A stretch of 64,000 bases of DNA, from positions 87,343-151,342 of the forward strand of contig NZ_JAQQLE010000012.1 of NCBI RefSeq assembly GCF_028548475.1, read 5' to 3'. Below the pieces are notes generated by a model. The model did no database searches. It was not told the DNA's origin and saw only the letters and a list, made by a program, of their open reading frames with translations. This DNA is from Vogesella margarita (GTDB lineage: Bacteria > Pseudomonadota > Gammaproteobacteria > Burkholderiales > Chromobacteriaceae). How positions within the stretch are numbered: position 1 is the stretch's first letter; each line of letters begins with the position of its first letter. Positions 8,271 through 19,002 of this stretch are shown piece by piece. The position numbers were made by a program, and so were the translations under genes.

Positions 8271-9515
8271 TCACCCTGTTCCTCTCGTAAAAGTTTCAGT
8301 CATGCGCACTGCCGAGATCAGCCCTGATAGTAAGGTCAGTGCCGCCACCAGCCACATGGCCGGCACCAGGCCAAACAGGTCGGCAGTGATGCCAGCCAAC
8401 AGCGCGCCTACTGCGTAGCCAAGGTCACGCCAGAAACGGTATACGCCGACAGCAGAGGCACGCCAAGAGGGGTGAGCCACGTCACCGATTGCGGCAAGCA
8501 ACGTTGGGTAGACCATTGCCGTTCCGAGACCAAGCAACACCGCCCCCAGTCCAAAAGTCATGAAGTCTGCTGTCAGCGCAGTCACGGCGATACCCCCGGC
8601 CTGCAGCCACATCCCCCATACGATCAGCCACTTGCGGCCGATTTTGTCCGATAGCGCACCGGTAAAGATCTGTGAAGCACCCCAGACGGCTGGATAGATC
8701 GCAGCAAGGAGGCCAATTTGCACCAGGGTCATGCCCGCTGCGGCGAAAACCAGAGGAAACAGACCCCAAGCCATGCCGTCATTCAGGTTGTTGACGAGTC
8801 CCGCCTGGCTGACGCTGGAGAGATTGCAATCGGTCAGCGAGGTACGGCGGAATATCTCGCCTTGAGTAAGCCTGCTCTCGCCGGTCTCTGGATGGTGTGT
8901 ACGCAGTTCATGCGCCACGTAATGCCGGGTTTCTCGAACCACAAATACAGAAAGCAGCAAACCAATCACGACGTAGACAACCCCTAAATAGAACGGCTCG
9001 GGCCTGAGTCCGAAACGAGCAGCGAACCAGCCGGTGGCCAGTGCACTACTCGCCACGGCGAAATAGCCGGCAAACTCGTTGAGCCCCATTGCCAGACCCC
9101 GCTGTTTCGGACCGACCAAGTCGATCTTCATAATCACCGTGGTGGACCAGGTCAGCCCTTGGCTCATGCCCAACAGCACGTTGGCCCCGACCACCCAGTT
9201 CCAGTCCGGCGCCCACATCAGGACAAATGGCACCGGGATGGCGGTCAGCCATCCCGCCACCAGCACCTGCTTGCGGCCAAAACGGTCGGAAAAATGTCCA
9301 GCGAAATAGTTTGTCAATGCCTTGGAGACGCCAAACACCACGATGAAGGAGAGAATCGCTGTCCGCGCTGCGATGTGAAACTCCTGCTCGGCAATGGCCG
9401 GCAGAATGCTGCGCTCAAGCCCCACCATTGCACCGACAAAGGCATTGACGAGCACCAGCAGCGAGAATTGACCGAGATTCTCACGCAGCCCGAGGCGGAT
9501 AGACATCGTGTGCAT
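8271..9515 (-). CDS. Major facilitator superfamily transporter
   Basis: A 414-residue, 12-segment MFS protein. The loop between segments 2 and 3 carries the MFS signature (GHFSDRFGRKQVLVAG), and the equivalent second-half loop reads GALSDKIGRKWLIVWG. It starts at ATG 9515 behind GGAGG, three bases after the stop of the MBL-fold gene, so the two form an operon. The substrate is unknown. This MFS type is often paired with persulfide-dioxygenase-like MBL proteins in proteobacteria, which would suggest a sulfur compound; that link is from general knowledge only. Confidence 0.82.
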   Translation of the reverse strand: MHTMSIRLGLRENLGQFSLLVLVNAFVGAMVGLERSILPAIAEQEFHIAARTAILSFIVVFGVSKALTNYFAGHFSDRFGRKQVLVAGWLTAIPVPFVLMWAPDWNWVVGANVLLGMSQGLTWSTTVIMKIDLVGPKQRGLAMGLNEFAGYFAVASSALATGWFAARFGLRPEPFYLGVVYVVIGLLLSVFVVRETRHYVAHELRTHHPETGESRLTQGEIFRRTSLTDCNLSSVSQAGLVNNLNDGMAWGLFPLVFAAAGMTLVQIGLLAAIYPAVWGASQIFTGALSDKIGRKWLIVWGMWLQAGGIAVTALTADFMTFGLGAVLLGLGTAMVYPTLLAAIGDVAHPSWRASAVGVYRFWRDLGYAVGALLAGITADLFGLVPAMWLVAALTLLSGLISAVRMTETFTRGTG

Positions 9516-9518
9516 GCC

Positions 9519-10118
9519 TCAGCCTCCCAGACCCAGATTGGCCCGCACCATGGCGTCCATATCGACAGGACGAGGCGGAATTTCATTGGTCAGGTAGTCG
9601 ACGAAAGCCGCTTTACCCATGGTCAGAGCGGGGTTCCAGCGTTTCTCGAAACCGAGGGCCGATGATGGCTTGCCCGACAAGCCAGCACCACAGACGCTAC
9701 CGGCCTGATGCCCCGGATAGATTTCCAATTCACCCGGTAACGTCAGCAGCTTGCCATGCAGACTGTCGTACAACGTACCGGCCATTTCTACTTCCCGCCC
9801 CGCCAAATCGGGGCGTCCCGCCGCTCCGACGAATAAGGTGTCGCCGGTGATCACGAACCAGGGCGCCTCGCCACGACGCGCATCGGTGACCAGCAGACAG
9901 ACTCTGTCCGGAGTATGGCCCGGCGTGTGCAGCACCTTGATCTTGACGTTACCCACATCCAGCAACTGACCGTCGCACAAGAACTCGAACTCATACTTCA
10001 TCAGCACCTGGTCGGACTCATGCAGAAAGTACGAGTGCATCTGCACGCTGGGCCAACTCGCACAGTCGAAGAAGTAGGACAAAGTAGATTCCTTGGTTGC
10101 CAGTTGCTTGAAAAGCAT
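9519..10118 (-). CDS. MBL-fold hydrolase lacking the HxHxDH motif (internal deletion)
   Basis: A 199-residue open frame that matches the start (MLFKQLATKESTLSYFF) and the whole second half (VLHTPGHTPD, VITGDTLFVG, IYPGHQAGSVCGAGLSGKPSS, GFEKRWNPAL) of ETHE1/Blh-type persulfide dioxygenases. The segment between FFDCASW and YFLHESDQ, which should hold about 45 residues with the THxHADH metal-binding motif, has been replaced by a few unrelated residues. The frame is intact, so the gene can be translated, but the enzyme should be inactive as a dioxygenase. It is co-transcribed with the MFS gene. Confidence 0.75.
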   Translation of the reverse strand: MLFKQLATKESTLSYFFDCASWPSVQMHSYFLHESDQVLMKYEFEFLCDGQLLDVGNVKIKVLHTPGHTPDRVCLLVTDARRGEAPWFVITGDTLFVGAAGRPDLAGREVEMAGTLYDSLHGKLLTLPGELEIYPGHQAGSVCGAGLSGKPSSALGFEKRWNPALTMGKAAFVDYLTNEIPPRPVDMDAMVRANLGLGG

Positions 10119-10255
10119 TATTGACCCCTTCTCAGAAAATCAGACCCTTGTCTGCCTCAGCGGTCCACTTGGCAAATTGTGCGAGTGTCGAGTGCTTAGC
10201 GCCTTCAACCAATAACAACGAAATCTGCCCTGTACGTCTATGCCGGTGCCACATA

Positions 10256-10293
10256 GGGGCCGTCTCAGAAAACAGAAAATAAAGCACGCTAAG
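10256..10293 (+). repeat. 38-bp terminal inverted repeat of a Tn21/Tn501-type transposon
   Basis: The 38 bases start GGGGCCGTCTCAGAAAAC and end AAAATAAAGCACGCTAAG, which is the Tn3-family (Tn21 subgroup) terminal repeat with a few changes. As in Tn501, the 3' end of merR reaches into the inner edge of the repeat. No partner repeat is visible elsewhere in the window. Confidence 0.85.
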
Positions 10294-10744
10294 GCGTAGT
10301 CACCCCGTGACCACCCTGCACCGACACTGCGAGGTTCGTTCCATCTTGCAGTGACGCAATCATCGGGCAGGAAACATTTCCCTTTCGCGCATGGCAGGCA
10401 CATACCAGATCAGACAGCACGGCCTCCATGCGTGCCAAGTCGGCCATTTTCTCGCGCACGTCCTTGAGCTTGTGCTCGGCCAGGCTACTGGCTTCCTCAC
10501 AATGGGTTCCATCTTCCAGCCGCAGCAGTTCGGCGATTTCATTCAGACTGAAGCCCAGCCGCTGGGCCGATTTCACGAACCGCACCCGCGTTACATCCGC
10601 CTCGCCATAGCGGCGGATACTGCCATAGGGCTTGTCCGGCTCCGGCAACAAGCCCTTGCGTTGGTAGAACCGAATGGTCTCTACATTGACCCCAGCGGCC
10701 TTAGCGAAGGCACCGATGGTCAGGTTCTCCAGAATGTTTTTCAT
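10289..10744 (-). CDS. merR: Mercury-responsive regulator MerR
   Basis: A 151-residue MerR regulator: winged helix ([26 protein letters not shown]), long dimerisation helix, and the three Hg(II)-binding cysteines, in THCEEAS (about residue 82), CACHARKG (about 117) and SCPMI (about 126). It represses merTPA without mercury and activates it with mercury, and represses its own divergent promoter. The usual MerR of Tn501/Tn21 is 144 residues; here the C-terminal end is slightly different and reaches the transposon's terminal repeat. Confidence 0.95.
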   Translation of the reverse strand: MKNILENLTIGAFAKAAGVNVETIRFYQRKGLLPEPDKPYGSIRRYGEADVTRVRFVKSAQRLGFSLNEIAELLRLEDGTHCEEASSLAEHKLKDVREKMADLARMEAVLSDLVCACHARKGNVSCPMIASLQDGTNLAVSVQGGHGVTTP

Positions 10745-10749
10745 ACCAG

Positions 10750-10780
10750 TTGACTCCGTACATAACTACGGAACTAAGGT
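10750..10780 (+). promoter_or_regulatory. merTPA promoter and MerR operator
   Basis: The -35 TTGACT (10750-10755) and -10 TAAGGT (10775-10780) are 19 bp apart, the overlong spacing that MerR-Hg(II) corrects by untwisting DNA. The dyad TCCGTACATAACTACGGA (10755-10772) is almost identical to the Tn501 operator. merR starts 6 bp away on the other strand. Confidence 0.93.
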
Positions 10781-10815
10781 TACATTACCAATCCCCGATT
10801 CGAAAGGAAAAGCGC

Positions 10816-11166
10816 ATGTCTGAGCCGCAAAACGGGCGCGGCGCCCTCTTTACCGGCGGGCTGGCCGCCATTCTCGCTTCCACTTGCTGCCTGGGGCCGC
10901 TAGCTCTGATCACCTTGGGGTTCAGCGGCGCCTGGATCGCCAACTTGACGGTGTTGGAACCCTATCGCCCCATCTTTATCGGCGTGGCGCTGGTGGCGCT
11001 TTTCTTCGCCTGGCGGCGCATTTACCGACCGGCGCAAGCCTGCAAACCGGGGGATGTGTGTGCGCCCCCACAGGTACGCAGCACCTACAAATTCATGTTC
11101 TGGGTGGTCGCCACGATGGTACTGGTTGCACTTGGATTTCCTTACGTCATGCCATTTTTCTATTGA
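10816..11166 (+). CDS. merT: Mercuric ion transport protein MerT
   Basis: A 116-residue inner-membrane protein with three hydrophobic segments. The first contains the CC pair (ASTCCLGPLALITLGFSG) that receives Hg(II) from MerP; the cytoplasmic loop contains the second pair (QACKPGDVCAPP). Length and sequence are those of Tn501/Tn21 MerT. It starts at ATG 10816, a few bases after AAAGGAAAAG, and is followed 15 bp later by merP. Confidence 0.95.
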   Translation: MSEPQNGRGALFTGGLAAILASTCCLGPLALITLGFSGAWIANLTVLEPYRPIFIGVALVALFFAWRRIYRPAQACKPGDVCAPPQVRSTYKFMFWVVATMVLVALGFPYVMPFFY

Positions 11167-11181
11167 TAACAGGAGTTCATC

Positions 11182-11481
11182 ATGAAAACGCAAGCCTCAA
11201 AGCAAGCCAAAAAACTGTTTGCCTCCCTCGCCCTCGCTGCTGTTGTTGCACCCGTGTGGGCCGCCCCCCAGACCGTCACGCTGTCCGTACCCGGCATGAC
11301 TTGCTCCGCCTGCCCGATCACCGTCAAGAAGGCGATTTCCAAGGTCGAAGGCGTCAGTAAAGTTGTCGTGACCTTCGAGAAGCGCGAAGCGGTCGTCACC
11401 TTCGATGATGCCAAGACCAGCGTGCAGAAGCTGACCAAGGCAACCGAGGACGCGGGCTATCCGTCCAGCGTCAAGCAGTGA
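11182..11481 (+). CDS. merP: Periplasmic mercury-binding protein MerP
   Basis: A 99-residue precursor: signal peptide (KKLFASLALAAVVAPVWA) then one HMA domain with GMTCSACPITVKKAI, whose two cysteines bind Hg(II) and hand it to MerT. The start at 11182 has a good ribosome site (AGGAG) and adds about eight residues (MKTQASKQ) compared with the 91-residue Tn501/Tn21 protein, giving a longer, more basic signal-peptide n-region. Confidence 0.95.
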   Translation: MKTQASKQAKKLFASLALAAVVAPVWAAPQTVTLSVPGMTCSACPITVKKAISKVEGVSKVVVTFEKREAVVTFDDAKTSVQKLTKATEDAGYPSSVKQ

Positions 11482-11543
11482 ACCACTGAAAACGGCACTG
11501 CAGCACATCTGACGCCATGGCCTGCTGGTGCCACAAACGATAA

Positions 11544-13241
<1,698 letters not shown>

Positions 13242-13494
13242 CCGCATCTCATAGGGCAGGATTGCCTACAAGAGGCGGAACAGCCCAATGACGATAAAAA
13301 TTTTGCCCACCACCAAGAAGTACATGATCAACAAAAGCAGACCATGATCGCCTAACGACAATGATCTAATCTCCCGAGCACCATAGGTCAGCGAATACTT
13401 CGAAGCCAGGGACAAGCTATAAATCTATGGTGCCACACCTATAACCACATGAAATAAATACAAATATTGCAACTATTGTGTTTTTTACTATTAA
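13242..13494. other. AT-rich junction between the mer remnant and sbp
   Basis: This 253-bp segment replaces the right part of the mer transposon and abuts the broken sbp gene. It is clearly more AT-rich than the DNA on either side, especially 13420-13494. On the minus strand an open frame without a start ends at 13266 and reads a hydrophobic tail (GLLLLIMYFLVVGKIFIVIG), perhaps the end of a lost membrane protein. No second terminal repeat is visible. Confidence 0.5.
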
Positions 13495-14370
13495 TATTAC
13501 CGGAAGGGCAAGACCGGTGAAACCGTCACCATCAAGCAGTCGCACGGCGGCTCCGGCAAGCAGGCGCGTGGTGTGATCGACGGCCTGGAAGCCGACGTCG
13601 TGACGCTGGCGCTAGCCTACGACGTCGACGCACTGCACACCGAAGCCAAGCTGATCCCTGCCAACTGGCAGAAGCGCCTGCCGAACAACGCGTCGCCGTA
13701 CACCTCCACCATCGTGTTCCTGGTGCGCAAGGGCAATCCGAAAGCAATCAAGGACTGGAACGACCTGACCAAGCCGGGCGTGGAGGTGGTGACGCCGAAC
13801 CCGAAAACCTCCGGTGGCGCACGCTGGAACTACCTGGCAGCCTGGGGCTACGCGCTGAAGCAGCCGGGCGGTAACGATGCCAAGGCCAAGGACTTCGTGA
13901 AGAAGATCTACCAGAACGTGAAGGTGCTGGATTCCGGCGCCCGCGGTTCGCTGGTGAGCTTCACCCAGCGCGGCATCGGTGACGTGCTGCTGTCGTGGGA
14001 GAACGAAGCCTACCTCGCCACCAAGGAACTGGGCCCGGACAAGTTTGATATCGTGACCCCGTCGCTGTCCATCCTGGCCGAACCGCCGGTGAGCGTGGTG
14101 GACAAGGTGGTGGACAAGAAGGGCACGCGCAAGGTGGCCGAGGCCTACCTGCAATACCTGTACAGTCCGCAAGGCCAGGAGCTGGCCGCGGCCAACTACT
14201 ACCGCCCGCGTGACGCCAAGGTGGCCGCCAAGTACGCCGACAAGTTCAGCCCTGGACAGTCAAAACCGGTGAAGCTGTTCACCATCGACCAGGTGTTCGG
14301 CGGCTGGACAAAAGCCCAGAAGACCCACTTCGCCGATGGAGCGATCTTTGACCAGATCATTGCCCGCTGA
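13495..14370 (+). pseudogene. sbp: Sulfate-binding protein, 5' end missing
   Basis: The reading frame opens abruptly at about 13495 with [20 protein letters not shown] and runs 291 residues to TGA 14370. It matches the periplasmic sulfate-binding protein family ([27 protein letters not shown] motif, [34 protein letters not shown]). The signal peptide and about 45 N-terminal residues are absent and an in-frame stop lies just upstream (13492-13494), so no exportable protein can be made from a native start. The loss coincides with the edge of the mercury-resistance remnant. Downstream cysTWA genes are intact. Confidence 0.88.
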
Positions 14371-14845
14371 GCCTGCTGCCACGCTGAGCACGCTGCTGGT
14401 GCTGGCCGACGCCCGCGAGGCGGACGGCCACACCCTGCTGCGGCTCGGGCACCAGCAGAACGCGCTGCTACTGGCGCGGCCGGCCGAGCTGGACGAATGG
14501 CTACACAGCCACGGCAAGAGCGTGCTGCTGCTGGCCGCCGGTGAGCTGTGCCTGCCGGCACTGACGGTGCTGGCGCGCCATCCGCAACGCACCCTCGGCG
14601 CGCTGCTGCTGTCCCCCAGCGGCGATCTGGCCGCCGCCGCGCCGCTGCCCTTCCCCAGCCTCACCGTCTGCCACCCGCCGCAGGCGCACTGGCCGCGACT
14701 GACCAGCACCGTCGCCTTTGCCAGCCGCTGGGGCAGCCGGCTGCACACCCTGCGCGGCGAAGACGACGCCGCACTCGGCGAGTTGCGCCTGCTGCTGCAA
14801 CAGCTGCGCCGGCAGGTGGAAGGTTGGCCGCAAGGCAATCTGTAG
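14336..14845 (+). CDS. Possible RBBP9/YdeN-like alpha/beta-hydrolase-fold protein
   Basis: A 169-residue open frame overlapping the 3' end of sbp; the start could also be TTG 14360. The middle ([40 protein letters not shown]) resembles the second half of RBBP9/YdeN small serine hydrolases, which are often encoded beside sulfate-transport genes. The usual G-x-S-x-G nucleophile motif is not visible (LLAAGELCL stands there), so it is either very divergent or decayed. High G+C gives it long shadow frames, which lowers confidence. It carries one copy of the 13-mer repeat near its 3' end. Confidence 0.4.
   Translation: MERSLTRSLPAEPAATLSTLLVLADAREADGHTLLRLGHQQNALLLARPAELDEWLHSHGKSVLLLAAGELCLPALTVLARHPQRTLGALLLSPSGDLAAAAPLPFPSLTVCHPPQAHWPRLTSTVAFASRWGSRLHTLRGEDDAALGELRLLLQQLRRQVEGWPQGNL
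14820..14832 (+). repeat. DUS-like 13-mer AAGGTTGGCCGCA
   Basis: An exact copy inside the RBBP9-like frame, read there as GAA GGT TGG CCG CAA (codon phase differs from the other intragenic copies). It is the first copy after the metal island. Confidence 0.85.
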
Positions 14846-15019
14846 CCTGCGCGCCGCCTGGCACCCGACCGCTGGCGCGACCGTTTCCGCCCTCTCCCGA
14901 TCTGCTTTTCCTGACGACACGCGCGCGGTGGCCGCCACCCGCCGGCGCGGCAGGTTTGCCCGCTCGCCCTCCATCCTCGCTGCCGGCTTTTTCGCTTGGT
15001 GAATAAGCAACGAAGAATT

Positions 15020-15038
15020 CCTTATTTTCGGAATAAGG
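15020..15038 (+). promoter_or_regulatory. Palindrome upstream of cysT, candidate CysB site
   Basis: CCTTATT (15020-15026) and AATAAGG (15032-15038) form a 7-bp inverted repeat around 5 bp, with a further AATAAG half at 15002-15007. AT-rich inverted repeats of this kind are typical LysR-type targets, and the LysR regulator of the locus is CysB. A second dyad, ATCCTGTTT...AAACAGGAT (15050-15079), surrounds the sequence TTATATAA, a possible -10 region. Assignment to CysB is inference. Confidence 0.5.
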
Positions 15039-15114
15039 CCGTCGGCAATATCCTGTTTGCAGTTATATAAAAACAGGATGTCGCGATGCCTACTACCCAT
15101 GACGGAGGTGCTCC

Positions 15115-15954
15115 ATGACCAAAGCGCCGACCTTGCCCCGCGTGTTACCCGGCTTCGGCCTGTCGCTGGGCTTCACCCTGACCTATCTGTCGCTGGTGGT
15201 GCTGATTCCGCTGGCGGCGGTGTTCATCCGCGCCAGCAGCCTGAGCCTGGAAGCGTTCTGGGACGCAGTGACCGCGCCGCGCGTGCTGGCTTCCTACCAG
15301 CTCAGTTTCGGCATGGCACTGCTGGCCGCCGCCATCAATACCGTGTTCGGCCTGCTGCTGGCGTGGTCGCTGGTGCGTTACCGCTTTCCCGGCAAGAAGC
15401 TGGTCGATGCGCTGGTAGACCTGCCGTTCGCGCTGCCCACCGCGGTGGCCGGTATCGCGCTGACCGCGCTGTACGCGGGCAACGGCTGGCTGGGGCAATA
15501 CCTGGAGCCGCTGGGCATCAAGGTGGCGTTCGGGCCGCTGGGCGTGCTGGTAGCACTGGTCTTCATCGGCCTGCCCTTCGTGGTGCGCACGGTGCAGCCG
15601 GTGCTGGAAGACCTGGAAACCGAGCTGGAAGAAGCCGCCACCAGCCTTGGCGCGCACCGCTGGCAGACCTTCCGTCACGTGATCCTGCCGGTGCTGCAAC
15701 CGGCGCTGATGACCGGCTTCGCGCTGGCCTTTGCCCGTGCGGTCGGCGAGTACGGCTCGGTGATCTTCATCGCCGGCAACATCCCGATGGTGTCGGAAAT
15801 CACCCCGCTGATGATCATCAGCAAGCTGGAACAGTACGACTACGCCGGCGCCACCGCCATTGCCAGCGTGATGCTGGTGGCGTCTTTCCTGCTGCTGCTG
15901 GCCATCAACGGTTTGCAGGCGTGGCAGGCACGCCGTAACGGGAGGAGCGAATAA
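15115..15954 (+). CDS. cysT: Sulfate/thiosulfate ABC permease CysT
   Basis: A 279-residue membrane subunit of the sulfate ABC importer. Six hydrophobic segments can be seen, with the EAA loop ([21 protein letters not shown]) that docks on CysA and a final [15 protein letters not shown] typical of CysT/CysU. It starts at ATG 15115 behind GGAGGTG. Its stop overlaps the cysW start (TAATG), so the two permease subunits are translationally coupled. Confidence 0.95.
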   Translation: MTKAPTLPRVLPGFGLSLGFTLTYLSLVVLIPLAAVFIRASSLSLEAFWDAVTAPRVLASYQLSFGMALLAAAINTVFGLLLAWSLVRYRFPGKKLVDALVDLPFALPTAVAGIALTALYAGNGWLGQYLEPLGIKVAFGPLGVLVALVFIGLPFVVRTVQPVLEDLETELEEAATSLGAHRWQTFRHVILPVLQPALMTGFALAFARAVGEYGSVIFIAGNIPMVSEITPLMIISKLEQYDYAGATAIASVMLVASFLLLLAINGLQAWQARRNGRSE

Positions 15955-16835
15955 TGGCCGCCATCACTGCCAATCTGTATGCCCAGCACGACCGCGCCGC
16001 ACTGCTGGAAAACCGTCAGGCCACCCGCGAGGCGCGCTGGGTGAAGGTCACCATCCTCGGCGCCGCACTGACTTTCTTCGCCATCTTCCTGCTGCTGCCG
16101 CTGGCGGTGGTGTTTGTCGAGGCGCTGGCCAAGGGCTGGCACACCTATCTCGACGCGCTGGTGGAGCCGGACGCGCTGTCGGCGGTAACGCTGACGCTGC
16201 TGGCGGCGCTGATCTCGGTGCCGCTGAACCTGGTGTTCGGCGTGGCGGCGGCGTGGGCGATCACCCGCTTCGATTTCCGCGGCAAGCAGCTGTTGATCAC
16301 GCTGATCGACCTGCCGTTTTCGGTGTCGCCGGTGGTCGCCGGCCTGATCTACGTGCTGGTATTCAGCAGCCACGGCTGGATCGGCCCCTGGCTGCTGGAA
16401 CACGACATCAAGGTGATCTTCGCGGTGCCGGGCATCGTGCTGGCCACCGTGTTCGTCACCGTGCCCTTTGTCGCCCGTGAGCTGATTCCGCTGTTGCAGG
16501 CGCAGGGGCGCGAGGAAGAAGAAGCCGCGGTGGTGCTGGGCGCGCGCGGCTGGCAGGTGTTCTGGCACGTGACGCTGCCGAACGTGCGCTGGGCACTGCT
16601 GTACGGCGTGATCCTCAGCAATGCGCGGGCGATGGGCGAATTCGGCGCGGTGTCGGTGGTGTCCGGCCATATCCGCGGCGAGACCAACACCCTGCCGCTG
16701 CACGTGGAGATTCTCTACAACGAGTACCAGTTCGCCGCTGCCTTCGCCGTGGCCAGCCTGCTGGCGCTGCTGGCACTGGTGACGCTGGCGGTGAAGAGCT
16801 GGATCGAATGGCGCGCCGCGCAGGCGCATGACTGA
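15954..16835 (+). CDS. cysW: Sulfate/thiosulfate ABC permease CysW
   Basis: A 293-residue membrane partner of CysT. It has six predicted segments, the EAA loop ([25 protein letters not shown]) and the CysW-type ending ([36 protein letters not shown]). It forms the heterodimeric channel with CysT in the inner membrane. A 13-mer repeat and a short GC-rich stretch separate it from cysA, 78 bp downstream. Confidence 0.95.
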   Translation: MAAITANLYAQHDRAALLENRQATREARWVKVTILGAALTFFAIFLLLPLAVVFVEALAKGWHTYLDALVEPDALSAVTLTLLAALISVPLNLVFGVAAAWAITRFDFRGKQLLITLIDLPFSVSPVVAGLIYVLVFSSHGWIGPWLLEHDIKVIFAVPGIVLATVFVTVPFVARELIPLLQAQGREEEEAAVVLGARGWQVFWHVTLPNVRWALLYGVILSNARAMGEFGAVSVVSGHIRGETNTLPLHVEILYNEYQFAAAFAVASLLALLALVTLAVKSWIEWRAAQAHD

Positions 16836-16853
16836 TCGCAACAGGCTGGCCGT

Positions 16854-16866
16854 TGCGGCCAACCTT
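16854..16866 (-). repeat. DUS-like 13-mer between cysW and cysA
   Basis: Exact copy (TGCGGCCAACCTT on the plus strand), single and intergenic, inside an operon. No inverted partner is nearby. Confidence 0.85.
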
Positions 16867-16913
16867 GCCCCAATTTGAACGGGCCGCGCATGATGCGGCC
16901 ACGGAGACACAAG

Positions 16914-17990
16914 ATGAGCATCCAGGTACAGAACATTCACAAGGCTTTCGGCGATTTCATTGCGCTGGACAACCTGACGCTGGACTTTCCCAGTGGCGAG
17001 CTGGTGGCGCTGCTCGGCCCGTCCGGCTGCGGCAAGACCACGCTGCTGCGCGTCATCGCCGGGCTGGAGCAGGCCGACAGCGGCCGCGTGCTGCTGGACG
17101 GTGACGATGCCTCCGACACCCACGTGCGCGAACGCCAGGTCGGCTTCGTGTTCCAGCACTACGCGCTGTTCCGCCACATGACGGTATTCGACAACGTCGC
17201 CTTCGGCCTGCGCATGAAGCCGCGCGGCATCCGCCCGTCCGAGGCGGAGATCAAGCGCAAGGTGCACGAGCTGCTGCAACTGGTGCAGCTGGACTGGCTG
17301 GCCGACCGCTTCCCCGCGCAGCTGTCCGGCGGCCAGCGCCAGCGCATCGCCTTGGCCCGCGCGCTGGCGGTGGAGCCGCGCGTGCTGCTCTTGGACGAGC
17401 CGTTCGGCGCGCTGGACGCCAAGGTGCGCAAGGAATTGCGCCGCTGGCTGCGCCGCCTGCATGACGAGTTGCACATCACCTCCATCTTCGTGACCCACGA
17501 TCAGGAGGAAGCGCTGGAAGTAGCCGACCGCGTGGTGCTGATGAACCACGGTCGCGTCGAGCAGATCGGCAGCCCGGCCGAGGTCTACCAGCAGCCGGCG
17601 ACGCCTTTCGTGTACGGTTTTCTGGGTGCGGCCAACCGCTTCGAGGGGCAAAGCAGTGCTGGCGGCATCGCCATCGGCAAGGCCACCCTCACCACCGGGC
17701 AGCATGTCCAGCACGGCGAGGTGATCGCCTTCGTGCGCCCGCACGAGCTGGACATCGTGCGCCAGGAGTTCGGTCACGGTATTCCGGCACGCGTCAGCCG
17801 CGTGCTGACGCTGGGTGCGCTGACCCGCGTAGAGCTGGAAGGCCGCGACGACGTGGCCGGCCAGCATTTCGATGTCGAACTGCCCGCCAGCCACCCGCTG
17901 GCCGGCAGCCTGATCACCGGCGAACCGGTACGCCTGCAACCGCGCAGCGTGCGCGTGTTCGCCAACCCCGAAACAGCAGGTGCCGCATGA
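16914..17990 (+). CDS. cysA: Sulfate/thiosulfate import ATPase CysA
   Basis: A 358-residue ABC ATPase that powers CysTW. It shows Walker A ([13 protein letters not shown]), Q-loop ([16 protein letters not shown]), signature ([15 protein letters not shown]), Walker B ([12 protein letters not shown]) and H-loop ([14 protein letters not shown]), followed by a TOBE-type C-terminal domain. The start at [12 protein letters not shown] (16914) is preferred; upstream in-frame codons lie in the spacer. The 3' end overlaps cysB by 4 bp. Confidence 0.95.
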   Translation: MSIQVQNIHKAFGDFIALDNLTLDFPSGELVALLGPSGCGKTTLLRVIAGLEQADSGRVLLDGDDASDTHVRERQVGFVFQHYALFRHMTVFDNVAFGLRMKPRGIRPSEAEIKRKVHELLQLVQLDWLADRFPAQLSGGQRQRIALARALAVEPRVLLLDEPFGALDAKVRKELRRWLRRLHDELHITSIFVTHDQEEALEVADRVVLMNHGRVEQIGSPAEVYQQPATPFVYGFLGAANRFEGQSSAGGIAIGKATLTTGQHVQHGEVIAFVRPHELDIVRQEFGHGIPARVSRVLTLGALTRVELEGRDDVAGQHFDVELPASHPLAGSLITGEPVRLQPRSVRVFANPETAGAA

Positions 17991-18916
17991 ACTTCCAGCA
18001 ATTACGCATCATCCGCGAGACGGTAAGACAGAACTTCAACCTGACCGAGGTCGCCAACGCGCTGTTCACCTCGCAGTCCGGCGTGTCCAAGCACATCAAG
18101 GATCTGGAGGACGAGCTGGGCGTGGAGCTGTTCGTGCGCAAGGGCAAGCGCTTTCTCGGCCTGACCGACCCCGGCAAGGAGCTGCTGACCATCGTCGAAC
18201 GCATGCTGCTGGACGCTGGCAACATCAAGCGGCTGGCGGAGCAGTTCAGCCAGCGCGACGAAGGCCAGCTCACCATCGCCACCACCCACACCCAGGCGCG
18301 CTACGCGCTGCCCAAGGTGGTGACTGCGTTCAAGAAATCCTTCCCCAAGGTGCATCTGGTGCTGCATCAGGCCAGCCCGGACGAGCTGGTACGGTTGCTG
18401 CTGGCCGGCGAGGCCGACATCGGCATCGCCACCGAGGCGGTGGCCGAGGTGCCGGAACTGGTGTCCTTCCCCTACTACAGCTGGCACCACGCGGTGATCG
18501 CGCCGCCGGCGCACCCGCTGCACCAGCAGCCGCTGACGCTGGAAACGCTGGCCGACTACCCGATCGTCACCTACCACCACGGCTTTACCGGCCGCGCGCA
18601 GATCGACCGCGCCTTTGCCGATGCGGCACTGGCGCCGGACATCGTGATGGCGGCACTGGACGCCGACGTGATCAAGACCTATGTCGAGCTGGAGCTGGGT
18701 GTGGGCATCATCGCCTCGATGGCGGTGGACCCGCAGCGCGATACGCAGGTCAAGGTGGTGGAAGGCGCGCCGCTGTTCGGCCACCAGACCACGCGCGTCG
18801 CCATCCGCCGCGGCCACTACCTGCGCAGCTACGCCTACCGCTTCATCGAGCTGTGCTCGGCCGCGCTGGACGAAGACACCGTGCGCCGTGCGCTGTCGCC
18901 GGTGGCGCAGGACTAG
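17987..18916 (+). CDS. cysB: LysR-family regulator CysB
   Basis: A 309-residue LysR-type activator of sulfur assimilation. It has an N-terminal winged helix ([20 protein letters not shown], then [20 protein letters not shown]) and an effector domain with [11 protein letters not shown] and YHHGFTGR, both characteristic of CysB/Cbl and their N-acetylserine/sulfate pocket. Placement as last gene of the cys operon, overlapping cysA (ATGA), gives co-expression with the transporter. It ends facing a chemoreceptor gene across a hairpin built from two copies of the 13-mer. Confidence 0.93.
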   Translation: MNFQQLRIIRETVRQNFNLTEVANALFTSQSGVSKHIKDLEDELGVELFVRKGKRFLGLTDPGKELLTIVERMLLDAGNIKRLAEQFSQRDEGQLTIATTHTQARYALPKVVTAFKKSFPKVHLVLHQASPDELVRLLLAGEADIGIATEAVAEVPELVSFPYYSWHHAVIAPPAHPLHQQPLTLETLADYPIVTYHHGFTGRAQIDRAFADAALAPDIVMAALDADVIKTYVELELGVGIIASMAVDPQRDTQVKVVEGAPLFGHQTTRVAIRRGHYLRSYAYRFIELCSAALDEDTVRRALSPVAQD

Positions 18917-18941
18917 CGACCGCCCGTACCCCGCGCCCAAA

Positions 18942-18979
18942 ACAATGCGGCCAACCTTTCTCAAGGTTGGCCGCATTGT
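18942..18979. terminator. Bidirectional hairpin made of two inverted 13-mers
   Basis: A perfect 17-bp stem (18942-18958 with 18963-18979) and the 4-nt loop TCTC. Each arm contains one exact 13-mer (18946-18958 and 18963-18975). It sits between the convergent cysB and chemoreceptor genes, so it can terminate both. Neisseria uses inverted DNA uptake sequences in the same way. Confidence 0.85.
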
Positions 18980-19002
18980 CATTGCCGGGCGAAAGCCGCG
19001 GT

